From contig JAEUIA010000064.1 of the NCBI GenBank assembly GCA_016795245.1, positions 92,318 through 156,317 of the forward strand: a DNA stretch of 64,000 bases. Reading direction: 5' to 3'. Shown piece by piece: positions 8,135-16,313 of this stretch. The stretch's first letter is position 1; the number at the start of each line of letters is the position of its first letter. The position numbers and the translations under genes are program-made. The notes under the pieces were generated by a model that did no database searches, was not told the origin of the DNA, and saw only the letters and a program-made list of their open reading frames with translations. Source of the DNA: Planctomycetota bacterium (lineage in GTDB: Bacteria > Planctomycetota > UBA1135 > GCA-002686595).

Positions 8135-9013
8135 CTACGGGATCCGAGCGCGCTCGGCTTCGGCCGCGATGTATCCGAATGCCGCCGGCGGTCCCTCGGC
8201 GAGCACGCGATCGAACGCGGCGCGAGCGGCGCGCAGGTCGCCGTCGAACAGGCGCTTCATCCCCAGGCCGAATCCGCGCGTGGCGAGGTCGTTCTTGCCC
8301 GTTGCGGACGACTGCATGAGTTCGTCCTCCGTGATGTCGCCGCGGAAGAATCGGAGCAGCGCGAGGTAGCTCTCGTTCTCGTGGATCTGCATCTCTGGGT
8401 GAATCGCTGCCAAGAGCCGCGCCGCGTCGTCCTCGCGTCCCAGGTGCTTCAGCGTCAGCCAGGACCAGTACGTGTGCGAGACGAGTCGGTCGTCGTTCGC
8501 GCGCGCGGTCTCGAATCCGGCCTCGTACGCGCGCCACGCGGACTTGAAGTCGCCGCGCAAGAAGTGCGCGAGACCGAGGTGATAGTCGATATTCGAGCGC
8601 AACGTCCCGATCGGAATGCCGGCCTTGTTCGGCGCGCCGTCGGGCTCGACCTCGTCCGGTCGCAACGCCGCCAGATCGCGTGCGCGCTCGAGGTCCTTCA
8701 CCGCGTCGTCGAAGCGCCGCAGCGTGATGTACCGGTGACCGCGAAAACGCTGCAACCACGCGCTGTCGGGATGCACCTGAAGTCCGCGCGTGAAAGCCGC
8801 GACCGCGTCCTCGTAACGTCCCACGTATCCGAGGCGACGGCCGAGCCACACCGCCGCCATCTCGTCGTTCGGAGTGCGCTCGAACTGCGCTTCCGCGGCC
8901 TCGAGATCGAGCGCCTGACGCGACTGTTCCGCAGGCTCGGACGTGCTCGAACAGGCTGCGGAAAATGCCGCGATCGCCAAGATGGCCGCCGCGATAGTCT
9001 GTGCATACTTCAT
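8135..9013 (-). CDS. TPR-repeat lipoprotein
   Basis: Predicted lipoprotein of 292 aa. The start chosen is the ATG that gives a normal signal peptide ending in SAAC (Cys21); an upstream GTG would add 21 residues before it. The mature protein is helical with TPR-like units, for example AAVWLGRRLGYVGRYEDAVAAFTRGLQVHPDS, then DDAVKDLERARDLAAL, HFLRGDFKSAWRAYEAGFETA and DGDLRAARAAFDRVLAEGP. TPR proteins act as binding scaffolds, and the partner here is unknown. A conserved-looking Arg/His-rich stretch (RFRGHRYITLRRFDDA) lies between repeats. No enzyme motif is visible. Confidence 0.8.
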   Translation of the reverse strand: MKYAQTIAAAILAIAAFSAACSSTSEPAEQSRQALDLEAAEAQFERTPNDEMAAVWLGRRLGYVGRYEDAVAAFTRGLQVHPDSAWLQRFRGHRYITLRRFDDAVKDLERARDLAALRPDEVEPDGAPNKAGIPIGTLRSNIDYHLGLAHFLRGDFKSAWRAYEAGFETARANDDRLVSHTYWSWLTLKHLGREDDAARLLAAIHPEMQIHENESYLALLRFFRGDITEDELMQSSATGKNDLATRGFGLGMKRLFDGDLRAARAAFDRVLAEGPPAAFGYIAAEAERARIP

Positions 9014-9416
9014 GCGCGGCAGTCTATCCGGCCCCAGACCGGACGAAGAAATGCAGGACTGAGCACTGCCAACCACGGGCCTGCTCTACGGCAAATGCGA
9101 TCAGGGATGCGACATTAGGGATCGAGCAGATCCTGAATTCGAATCGCGTGTGCGGATCCGTCTTCCCGTCATGTCCGCGAGCAAGCGGACGGCCATTCCG
9201 ATCAGCGCACAGACTCGGCAGCGCACACCCCTGTCGTTGCCGCGAGGTGGCCGTGATCGCGGGCGAATGGCGCTGGGCTGCGCTGCCACCTCGTGGTCGT
9301 GCGTACCCTCGATAGAGTCCGATGCACTCCCCTCCAGATCGTCCTGCAAGCGGGTTTACGCGAGATGGACGACTCGCCGAGTCCAAGCGGAGTCGGGATC
9401 GGATAGAATAAGTGTC
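9014..9416. other. 403-base divergent intergenic region
   Basis: The region lies between a minus-strand TPR lipoprotein gene and a plus-strand small basic protein gene. Open frames cross it, but none has a plausible start with ribosome site or a recognisable product. No repeats or stable RNA were recognised. A TAGAAT hexamer near its right end is listed separately. Confidence 0.5.
9404..9409 (+). promoter_or_regulatory. Possible -10 element, leaderless start
   Basis: TAGAAT ends seven bases before the ATG at 9417, so transcription would begin at or next to the start codon. The upstream hexamer at proper spacing (around 9381) matches the -35 consensus poorly, and there is no clear ribosome site. 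A leaderless transcript is therefore possible but weakly supported. Confidence 0.3.
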
Positions 9417-9719
9417 ATGGCGCGCAGCTCCAACCGTGACCGAATTGCGCGTGCCGCACTGGAAGCCCACGCGGCTGCGCTCGAAAAAGCCGCCAAGAGA
9501 GCCGCCAAACCTCCCAAAGCGGCCAAGGTCGCCAAGGTCGCAGGCGCCGGCAAATCCACGCGCGTCAAGATCGTGTGGCAGGTGTGCAGCCCCAATGGCG
9601 CGGTGGTCGCGACGTTCGCGTACCCCGACAAGGCCGCGGCTGAAATCAAGCTCGGCGCCGTGCAGGCATCGACCGGACGCACGCACGTTCTGCGCGGCAC
9701 GAAAGTGCCGATGGACTGA
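9417..9719 (+). CDS. Small basic hypothetical protein with Lys/Ala-rich N-terminus
   Basis: A 100-aa protein that I do not recognise. The first 45 residues are helical and lysine/alanine-rich (AKRAAKPPKAAKVAKVAGAGK), like the tails of bacterial histone H1-like proteins. The rest is a compact segment beginning RVKIVWQVCSPNGAVVATFAYPDKAAAEIKLGAVQA and ending HVLRGTKVPMD, which could form a small alpha/beta domain. The ATG was chosen because it removes an upstream stretch of poor coding character. DNA or RNA binding by the tail is an inference from charge alone. Two further small genes follow on the same strand. Confidence 0.65.
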   Translation: MARSSNRDRIARAALEAHAAALEKAAKRAAKPPKAAKVAKVAGAGKSTRVKIVWQVCSPNGAVVATFAYPDKAAAEIKLGAVQASTGRTHVLRGTKVPMD

Positions 9720-9824
9720 CGTCCACTCACTACGCGAGTGGTGAGAGACTTGGGCCAGCAGCACGAACGCGCACGTCGCCTCACCAGGCGACTTCTTCAA
9801 CCGATCCTTCCAGGAACTGTGATC

Positions 9825-10286
9825 ATGTTCGATCCTCAGATGGCGCTCTTGTGCAAGTTCCTCGACCGCTGTCTCACGGAGGCGGAGGCGAACCCTGTGG
9901 GTACTGAACCCTGGAACAAGGCACGCAAGGCTGTCGCCGATGCGAGCGCCAAGGAGGTGGAACTCGCCGCCGTGATCGAGCAGCGCGACGCGGCGCAGCT
10001 GCGCGCGATCGTCACCGAGTGGAACAGTGGCAAGCGTCTCTTGCCCGAGCAGGATCGCGAAGTCTTGAAGCGCGCGATGAAGGCCTTTCGCAAGAGCCTC
10101 AAGGTCACACGCCTCGACGCCGAGTCGTCGATCAACGCCAACCCGATGTCGAGCGGCCGGCAATCGAACATCGTCGGCATCGTCCCCCCGGCGCGCTATC
10201 CGCGTGAAGTGTGGGACGAGCTGCTCCGGCAGGGGCGGTTGCTCGGCGGGCGCCAGGGCATCTTCGAATTGCCACCGGAGCCCTGA
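9825..10286 (+). CDS. Hypothetical helical protein
   Basis: A 153-aa protein of unknown function. An AGGAA sequence lies about nine bases before the ATG at 9825. The sequence is mostly helical and charged (NKARKAVADASAKEVELAAVIEQ, then EQDREVLKRAMKAFRKSLKVTRLD). Its C-terminus contains VPPARYPREVWDELLRQGRLLGGRQGIFELPPEP, a basic segment that resembles the tail of a nucleic-acid-binding or regulatory protein but matches no family I can name. It has no signal peptide and no membrane segment, so it is likely cytoplasmic. It lies 105 bases downstream of the Lys/Ala-rich protein gene. Confidence 0.7.
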   Translation: MFDPQMALLCKFLDRCLTEAEANPVGTEPWNKARKAVADASAKEVELAAVIEQRDAAQLRAIVTEWNSGKRLLPEQDREVLKRAMKAFRKSLKVTRLDAESSINANPMSSGRQSNIVGIVPPARYPREVWDELLRQGRLLGGRQGIFELPPEP

Positions 10287-10382
10287 GCCGGCGAGTCTGC
10301 CGCCCCCAACCTTGCAGGTTCGACCTTCGGCTACGCGACCCGCGCACGCTGCGGCCATCCCATCCTCGGTGCCACGCCTCGC

Positions 10383-10411
10383 TTGACAGAACCTCGTCCG
10401 CGCGCTTTTCT
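10383..10411 (+). promoter_or_regulatory. Candidate sigma70-like promoter for the 36-aa protein
   Basis: A perfect TTGACA (10383-10388) is followed 17 bases later by TTTTCT, a weak -10 match. The downstream gene is the short Lys-rich ORF starting at 10474. The -35 hexamer is convincing; the -10 is not. Confidence 0.35.
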
Positions 10412-10473
10412 CTGCGTGTGACCCCGCGGTCACCCTCCTCCCCTCAACCACTTCTGACTCACGGAGCCATCCC

Positions 10474-10584
10474 ATGGCAAAAGGCCAACAACAACCCAAA
10501 GACACGAAGAAGCCGAAGCTCTCCATCAAGGAGAAGCAAGCCAAGAAGGCCGCCAAGAACGCGGCCAAGGGCGTCACGCGCTGA
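10474..10584 (+). CDS. Very small Lys-rich protein (36 aa)
   Basis: A short frame from ATG 10474 encodes a highly basic peptide starting MAKGQQQPKDTKKPKL and ending AKKAAKNAAKGVTR. About a third of its residues are lysine or arginine. From memory it resembles very small lysine-rich proteins beginning MAKGQ that occur in many bacteria, but I cannot check this. An ACGGAG sequence lies about eight bases upstream. It may bind nucleic acid, which is inference from charge only. Confidence 0.6.
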   Translation: MAKGQQQPKDTKKPKLSIKEKQAKKAAKNAAKGVTR

Positions 10585-10702
10585 GCGCGAGTCGGCGACA
10601 CACGCCTTCAACAAGAACGACACGGCGAACTCGTCAGGCAGTTCGCGTCCATCGGCGTGCTCACGATCCTTGCGGACGTGACTGCACGCCGATGCATTTC
10701 TG

Positions 10703-11551
10703 CTACGAATTGCGCGCCGGCGCCTTGGCCAGCTTCTCTTCGTCGATGCGGAAGAGCCGCGCCGCCGTGCGCCAGGCGACGTTCTCGAGCTGCTCCTGCT
10801 TGAAGTTCAACTCACCGAGCAGCTTGACGTACGGCTTCATGCGCACGAGCGGCCAGTCGGAGCCGTACATGAGCTGCTTACCCGGATCGCCCATGTACGT
10901 GATCATGTCCTTCAGGCGCATCGCGACGTAGCGCTCGAATTCGTAGCTGAATTCACCCAACGTCAGTCCCGAGATGTCGGCGAAGACGTTGTCGTTCTTG
11001 TAGAGGACCTCAGCCGCGTCCTGAAACCACGGGTTCCCGAGGTGGCACATCACGAACTGTACATCGGGATAGTCGACCGCAACGTCGTCCACCAGCAGCG
11101 GATGCGCCATGCGCACCTTGGCGGTCTTCGAGTACGTGTCACCGGTGTGGATCATCACCGGCACCGAGTACTTGGCGGCGATGCGGAAAACGGACTCGAG
11201 CGACGGGTCGTTGATCGCGTACTGGTCGTAGCCCGGGTACAGCTTGATGCCCTTGACGAGGCCGTCGCGGATTCGTTCTTCGAGCGAAAACAGGTCGGTG
11301 CGGACGTCGCCGCGCCAGCGCAGACCCTCGACGAGGGTGATGCGCGGATGGTTGACCAGGAGGCCCAGCAGCTCCTCGACGCTGGGCCGGTCCAGATCGA
11401 CCTTGTAGGACGTGATCACGACGGCGTGCGCGATCCCGATCTCGTCCATCTTGGCGAACAACTCTCGCGCGTTTTCCGCTGTCGGGCGGCGCGTCGACTC
11501 GTGATAGTTGTTCAGATGGACGTGGGCGTCGATCAGGTACTTGTAGGTCAC
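10703..11551 (-). CDS. Amidohydrolase family 2 (TIM-barrel metal-dependent hydrolase)
   Basis: Putative metal-dependent hydrolase or decarboxylase of the amidohydrolase_2 group, 282 aa from GTG 11551. The metal-site motifs are in the expected order: DAHVHLN near the N-terminus (residues 8-14), the conserved lysine region GLVKGIKLYPGYDQY, VMIHTGDTY, FVMCHLGNPWFQDAAEVL, and the late aspartate in YGSDWPLVRM. It lacks a signal peptide, so it acts in the cytoplasm. The substrate cannot be deduced. It is divergent from the COG0523 metal GTPase gene only 38 bases away, so the two may share regulation and the GTPase might supply the metal. Residues upstream of the chosen GTG read as non-coding. Confidence 0.85.
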   Translation of the reverse strand: MTYKYLIDAHVHLNNYHESTRRPTAENARELFAKMDEIGIAHAVVITSYKVDLDRPSVEELLGLLVNHPRITLVEGLRWRGDVRTDLFSLEERIRDGLVKGIKLYPGYDQYAINDPSLESVFRIAAKYSVPVMIHTGDTYSKTAKVRMAHPLLVDDVAVDYPDVQFVMCHLGNPWFQDAAEVLYKNDNVFADISGLTLGEFSYEFERYVAMRLKDMITYMGDPGKQLMYGSDWPLVRMKPYVKLLGELNFKQEQLENVAWRTAARLFRIDEEKLAKAPARNS

Positions 11552-11589
11552 GGGGTGCGGGTTCCTGATCGGGCTCGAAGGATGTTGGT

Positions 11590-12570
11590 GTGATCGCGCT
11601 GCACGTACTGACCGGGTTCCTGGGCTCCGGCAAGACAACGCTCTTGTCGGCGCTCTTGCAAGACCCGAAGGGCGAGAGGATAGCAGTCCTGGTCAACGAA
11701 GTGGGAGAGCTTGCGCTGGACCACCACCTGTTGGAGCGCATCGACGAGGACATCCTGGCACTGCCCTCGGGCTGCATATGCTGCACGATGCGCAGTGAGC
11801 TCAGTGAGGCTGTCGAACGCATCCTGGCGCTGAAGCCGGACCGCATCGTGATCGAGACCACCGGGCTGGCGGATCCCGCGCCGATCTTGCACGGCTTGAC
11901 GTCGGACCCGAGGTTTGCCGACCTGATGCACGTCGCCGGTGTCATCGCCGTCGTGGACGCATCGCGGATCGAGACGTTGATCGACGCTCACCCGGAAGTT
12001 CGTCGACAACTCGACCTCGCCGATCGGATCGTGCTGACGAAGGGGGACCTCGTCCCCGACCGCGTTCCGCTCGCCCGCGACACGCTGGCCGTCGCTGCGC
12101 CCGGGTGCGCGGTGCGCGAGGCGGATTCCGGGCGCATCGACTCGGGTTGGCTGTTCGCTCCCGCGCCGCTCGAGCGCATCCGCGATTCAGGCACCGCGCA
12201 CGCCTGGTTGCACCACACGCACGGGGAATCCTCGTTTCGAACGCACTCCGTCCAATTGCCTGCCGCCGCTCGCATCGATCTGATCCAGCTGTGGCTGCGC
12301 CTGGTGACGCAGCTCGACGGGCATCGATTGCTGCGCATCAAGGGGCTGGTCGAGTGCAGCGAGACCGGCGACATGTTCGTGCTGCAAAGCGCCGAGCACG
12401 CACTGTCGCCGCCGCGCAAGCTGGCACGCGTTCCGGCCGGCGTACGCGGCGTGCAGATGGTGCTGATCGAGCGCGGCATGCCGACCGAGGCCATGAGCCA
12501 GGTCATCGCTGCGCTGCGCGAGGCTGTGTCGGCCACCCCGCGCATTGAGCCGGTTCGCCCTGAGTCATAG
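11590..12570 (+). CDS. COG0523/CobW-family metal-chaperone GTPase
   Basis: G3E-family P-loop GTPase of 326 aa, of the group that delivers metals such as zinc or cobalt to client proteins. Walker A is GFLGSGKTT (residues 9-17). The hallmark CxCC metal-binding motif is CICC at residues 62-65. The Walker B-like segment IVIETTGLADP and the base-recognition segment LTKGD (TKxD instead of NKxD) follow. A histidine cluster (HAWLHHTHGESS) and the CobW C-terminal domain come next. The GTG start is preceded by GAAGGA. The client is unknown; the adjacent divergent amidohydrolase is a metal enzyme and so a natural candidate. No Zur-like site was recognised. Confidence 0.92.
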   Translation: MIALHVLTGFLGSGKTTLLSALLQDPKGERIAVLVNEVGELALDHHLLERIDEDILALPSGCICCTMRSELSEAVERILALKPDRIVIETTGLADPAPILHGLTSDPRFADLMHVAGVIAVVDASRIETLIDAHPEVRRQLDLADRIVLTKGDLVPDRVPLARDTLAVAAPGCAVREADSGRIDSGWLFAPAPLERIRDSGTAHAWLHHTHGESSFRTHSVQLPAAARIDLIQLWLRLVTQLDGHRLLRIKGLVECSETGDMFVLQSAEHALSPPRKLARVPAGVRGVQMVLIERGMPTEAMSQVIAALREAVSATPRIEPVRPES

Positions 12571-12578
12571 ACTCAGGT

Positions 12579-13625
12579 GTGGCCACCAAGCGACGAAAAC
12601 GCAAACCCGGTCGCACCCAAGTTTGGGTCGGCTGGTCCGACGAGAAGCTCCTCGATCTGCGTTTCAAGGACCTCGACCTGAGCTTGAGCGGCACCCTGGT
12701 CGAAAGCTGCGTCGAAGACCTGGGCGCGGAACTCGAAGCACGCGGCGTGAGGTTTCGACCGCACGTGTGGTTGTCGGCCGAGTGGATGTCGCCGCTGGGC
12801 GTACCGGGTATCGCAATTCCCTTCTATCTCGCGCATCCGCGACTCGCGCGCCTCGAGCGTCGGCAGTTGCTCGAAGTCGAGGGCGGCACGCGCAAGGAGT
12901 GCATGAAGATCTTGCGCCACGAGTGCGGGCACGCCGTGCAGCAAGCGTACCGACTGCAACGGCGCCGTCGCTGGCAGCAACTGTTCGGTTCGTCGACCAA
13001 ACCGTATCCAGATGCGTACCGTCCGAACCCGGCGAGCAAGCGCTTCGTGCAGCACCTGCGCATGTACTACGCGCAGAGTCACCCCGACGAGGACTTCGCC
13101 GAGACGTTCGCCGTGTGGATGGGGCCGCGCACGCGCTGGCGCAAGCGTTACGCGGGGTGGCCGGCCCTCGACAAGCTCGAATTCGTCGACGAGACGATGG
13201 CCGAGATCGGCGCTCAGCCGGCCGCCGTGCGCAGCCGTGAGCACGTCGAGCCTCTGGGATCGAACACAAAGACGCTGCGCAAGCACTACGCGGAGCGGCG
13301 CGGACGCTTCCAGCCCAGCGCAGTCAGCTCCTACGATCGCCACTTGCGCGCGCTCTTCACGCCGGAAGCGGACGCTCCCGATGCCGAGCGCGCGACGCGC
13401 TTTCTGACGCGCAATCGCGGGGAGATCCGGCGGCTGGTTTCGCGCTGGACCGGCGAGTATCAGTTCACGCTCGACATGGTGCTCGCTGAGATGATCGTTC
13501 GCTGTCGCGAACTCGGCTTGCGCGCGGTCGGCGATGAGGAGCAAATGCGCATGGATTTCGCCGTGGTTCTCACTGTGAACACGATGCACTCTCTGTACAG
13601 CAAGTCGTCCTGGGTCGCCCTATGA
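12579..13625 (+). CDS. Putative zinc metallopeptidase (HECGH, gluzincin-like)
   Basis: A 348-aa cytoplasmic protein with a zinc-peptidase motif HECGHAVQ (His114, Glu115, His118). A downstream segment EDFAETFAVWM has Glu175 in the place expected for a third zinc ligand. The N-terminus is strongly basic (MATKRRKRKPGR). The sequence around PFYLAHPRLARLE and the C-terminal helical region are not from a family I can name with confidence. Its last codon overlaps the ATG of the ATP-grasp gene, so the two are translated together. The pairing suggests a peptide-forming and peptide-cutting system, which is inference. The GTG start lies just after the CobW gene stop; the ribosome site is weak. Confidence 0.8.
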   Translation: MATKRRKRKPGRTQVWVGWSDEKLLDLRFKDLDLSLSGTLVESCVEDLGAELEARGVRFRPHVWLSAEWMSPLGVPGIAIPFYLAHPRLARLERRQLLEVEGGTRKECMKILRHECGHAVQQAYRLQRRRRWQQLFGSSTKPYPDAYRPNPASKRFVQHLRMYYAQSHPDEDFAETFAVWMGPRTRWRKRYAGWPALDKLEFVDETMAEIGAQPAAVRSREHVEPLGSNTKTLRKHYAERRGRFQPSAVSSYDRHLRALFTPEADAPDAERATRFLTRNRGEIRRLVSRWTGEYQFTLDMVLAEMIVRCRELGLRAVGDEEQMRMDFAVVLTVNTMHSLYSKSSWVAL

Positions 13626-14644
13626 AGCGCTTGCGTGTCCTTCATCTGACCCAGCCATGGATGCTCCCGCCGCCGGATCCGGAGAACTACGGCGAGAAAG
13701 AGCGCAAGGTCTGGAAGACCGACTACGACGTCGTGTCGACGCTGCGGGAATTGGGGCACGAAGTTCAGTCCTTGGGAGTCGAAGACGAACTGCAACCGAT
13801 TCGCAGTGCGATCGAGGGCTTCAAGCCGCACATCGTCTTCAATCTGGTCGAGGCCTTCGCCGGGATGGCGGAGCTCGATCAACACGTCGTCAGCTACCTG
13901 GAATTGCTGGGTGTGCCGTACACCGGTTGCAGCCCGCGCGGGCTCGTGCTCGCGCGCAGCAAGGCGTTGAGCAAGAAGATCCTGGCCTACCACCGCATTC
14001 GCAGCCCGAAGTTCGACGTGTTTCCGTTGAACCGCAAGGTGCGTCGGCGCGCGGATCTGCCTTTGCCGCTGTTCGTGAAGAGTCTCACCGAAGAATCATC
14101 GCAAGGCATCAGCCAGGCCTCGATCGTCGAGACGGACGCCAAGCTCGCGGAGCGTGTCGCTTTCATCCACAGCCACCTCGGCACGGACGCGATCGCGGAG
14201 CAGTACATCGAGGGCCGCGAGCTGTATGTCGGTGTCGTCGGCAACGAGCGTGTGCAGATCCTCCCGACCTGGGAGATCACGTTCGAGAATCTGCCGGCCG
14301 GTCACGCTGCGATCGCGACCAGCAAGGTGAAACACAACCCCGAGTACCAGGAGAAGGCCGGCATCATGCAGGGACCGGCCGAGGCCCTGCCGCCCGAGGT
14401 CGAGCGTTCGATCGCACAGGTGACGCGCCGCATCTACCGCGCCCTGGAGATCGACGGTTACGCGCGCATCGACTACCGCTTGGGCACCGACGACAAGCTC
14501 TACTTCCTGGAAGCCAATCCGAATCCGGAGATCGCGCGCGACGAAGAACTCGCCAGTTCAGCCGAGATCGCGGGCCTCGAGTACCCGGATCTGATCAAGA
14601 AGATCGTGAATCTGGGGCTGAAGCGCGGGCGGCGTCTGCGCTGA
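13622..14644 (+). CDS. ATP-grasp ligase (D-Ala-D-Ala ligase-like)
   Basis: ATP-dependent carboxylate-amine ligase of 340 aa. It has the N-terminal Rossmann-like lobe (LRVLHLTQPWMLPPPDPENYGEKE), the segment GVPYTGCSPRGLVLARSKALSKKIL typical of D-Ala-D-Ala-ligase-like proteins, and the central ATP-binding part LPLFVKSLTEESSQGISQ with EQYIEGRELYVGVVG. The metal-binding end is YARIDYRLGTDDKLYFLEANPNPEI. Such enzymes form peptide-like bonds. It is longer in the N-terminal region than standard Ddl, and it is coupled to a metallopeptidase gene, not to cell-wall genes, so a different substrate is likely. It is probably not the housekeeping ddl. Confidence 0.88.
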   Translation: MKRLRVLHLTQPWMLPPPDPENYGEKERKVWKTDYDVVSTLRELGHEVQSLGVEDELQPIRSAIEGFKPHIVFNLVEAFAGMAELDQHVVSYLELLGVPYTGCSPRGLVLARSKALSKKILAYHRIRSPKFDVFPLNRKVRRRADLPLPLFVKSLTEESSQGISQASIVETDAKLAERVAFIHSHLGTDAIAEQYIEGRELYVGVVGNERVQILPTWEITFENLPAGHAAIATSKVKHNPEYQEKAGIMQGPAEALPPEVERSIAQVTRRIYRALEIDGYARIDYRLGTDDKLYFLEANPNPEIARDEELASSAEIAGLEYPDLIKKIVNLGLKRGRRLR

Positions 14645-14668
14645 GTCGAGTTTCACGCACCGCGCCGT

Positions 14669-16123
14669 TCAGCGTTCTGCGAACTCGCCGAGGATCCGGT
14701 GTGCGCGCTCATTTTCGTCCAAGGTCTGACGGCCGCGTGAACCCATCATCCACGCCACGCCACCCAGCACGACGACCGCGAGCAGCAGACCCCACTCGAG
14801 CGGCCACACCAACGCCGCACCTGAACCAGGAACGATCATCACGCCCAGGATGAGAGCCGCACCGAGTCCGGCACAGATCGGAACGATGCGCCCGAGCGGC
14901 AGGCGATAGGGTCGAACCATGTTGGGTCGGTCGCGGCGCAAGCGCGCCAAGGAGAACGTGACGCCCAGGAACGCGAGTGCGATGCAGAACGAGCCGACGT
15001 CGATGAACGCGACCATCGCGCCGCGGCCCAGGCACGCTCCGGCGGCGGTGAGCACACCGGTGACGACGACTGCGGCCGCAGGTGTGCCGAAGCGCGCATG
15101 CGTGCTGCCCAGAACGGGCGGTGCGATGTGTCCGCGGCCGAGCGCGAACAAGACGCGCGATCCGGCCAGGAAGAACCCGTTCCAACTGGTGAGCAACCCG
15201 AGCAGCGCCGCGACGAGCACGAGATCGGCGAGCAGCGGCGAGCCCATCGACGTGCGGAACGCGGCGGCGGTCGGCATGTCGGCGGCGGCGATCGTCTGCC
15301 ACGGTCCGGTGCGCGCCACGCTCCAGATCAGCGCGCAGTAGAACAAGGTCGCACCTATGATCGAGAGCAGGATCATCATGGCCAGCGCGCGCGGCGACAC
15401 CGACTGTTGTGCTTCCTCCGCGCCTTGCGGAATGGTGTCGAATCCGACGAACCAGAACGGTGCCGTGACGAAAACCGCCGCGATCCCGGCCAGGATTCCC
15501 GGCGTGCCCTCGCCCGTGAACCACGGTTCGGTGTTGGCGCTCGCGCCGCCGCCCAGGCCTGCGCCGATGAAGACGAGTGTGACAGTGACGAAGCCGACGG
15601 TCAGCAGCGTCTGCAAACGAGCCGCGCCGCTGACGCCGCGATAGTTGATCCACGTGATGGCACCCGTCGTCACGGCGGCGAGCAGCAGGTGCGAACCGAA
15701 CACCGTTTCACCACCGATCACGTATACCGGCCACACGTCGAGTCCGGGTACGAGTTGGCTCAAGACTCGCCCGACCGAGATGGCTTCGAAGGCCGACACG
15801 GACAGGTACCCGAAGGCCAGGAACCAACCGACCAAGAAGGATTTGCCGGTGCCGAAAGCCATGTACGCGTACGCGACCTCGCCTCCGGCGACGGGCAACA
15901 TCGCGCACAACTCGGCGTAGCACAGCCCGATCGCGAGCATCAGCAGGCCGCCCGCCGCGAATCCGATCACCGCGCCCATCGGGCCCGCGGCATTCAGCCA
16001 CGTGCCCATGGCCGTGACCCAGCCCACGCCGATCATCGATCCGAACGCCAGCGCGAAGAAACCGATCCGCCCAATCCCTCGGCGCAGTTCCGGTCGTGAC
16101 GCATTCGTGTCGACCGAGTTCAT
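14669..16123 (-). CDS. APC-family amino acid permease
   Basis: Integral membrane transporter of 484 aa. It has the APC first-helix signature GFFALAFGSMIGVGWVTAMGTWL, then about twelve hydrophobic segments including GYLSVSAFEAISVGRVLSQLVPG and FGFDTIPQGAEEAQ-like sequence (FVGFDTIPQGAEEA), the typical helix 6 region. These proteins import amino acids or polyamines by proton or sodium symport or by exchange; the substrate is not clear. The start chosen (MNSVDTNASRPELRRG) gives a normal short cytoplasmic N-terminus; an upstream in-frame ATG would add 34 residues unlike the family. It converges with the ATP-grasp gene. Confidence 0.9.
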   Translation of the reverse strand: MNSVDTNASRPELRRGIGRIGFFALAFGSMIGVGWVTAMGTWLNAAGPMGAVIGFAAGGLLMLAIGLCYAELCAMLPVAGGEVAYAYMAFGTGKSFLVGWFLAFGYLSVSAFEAISVGRVLSQLVPGLDVWPVYVIGGETVFGSHLLLAAVTTGAITWINYRGVSGAARLQTLLTVGFVTVTLVFIGAGLGGGASANTEPWFTGEGTPGILAGIAAVFVTAPFWFVGFDTIPQGAEEAQQSVSPRALAMMILLSIIGATLFYCALIWSVARTGPWQTIAAADMPTAAAFRTSMGSPLLADLVLVAALLGLLTSWNGFFLAGSRVLFALGRGHIAPPVLGSTHARFGTPAAAVVVTGVLTAAGACLGRGAMVAFIDVGSFCIALAFLGVTFSLARLRRDRPNMVRPYRLPLGRIVPICAGLGAALILGVMIVPGSGAALVWPLEWGLLLAVVVLGGVAWMMGSRGRQTLDENERAHRILGEFAER

Positions 16124-16313
16124 CCGAGCATTATCCGTGCTTGGAGCGATCAATTCCACGCCGAACCACGCTGCGTGGGCATATACGCAGCATTCTGCAG
16201 TTGCCGATGAGGTCACACGCTTCAACGTAGGAACGGAGTGCCCTCAGCGCGTATCCTGCTGACGTGGATGATGTGCCGATGACCCGACACTGTTCAGCAC
16301 CTACAGCGCCCGC

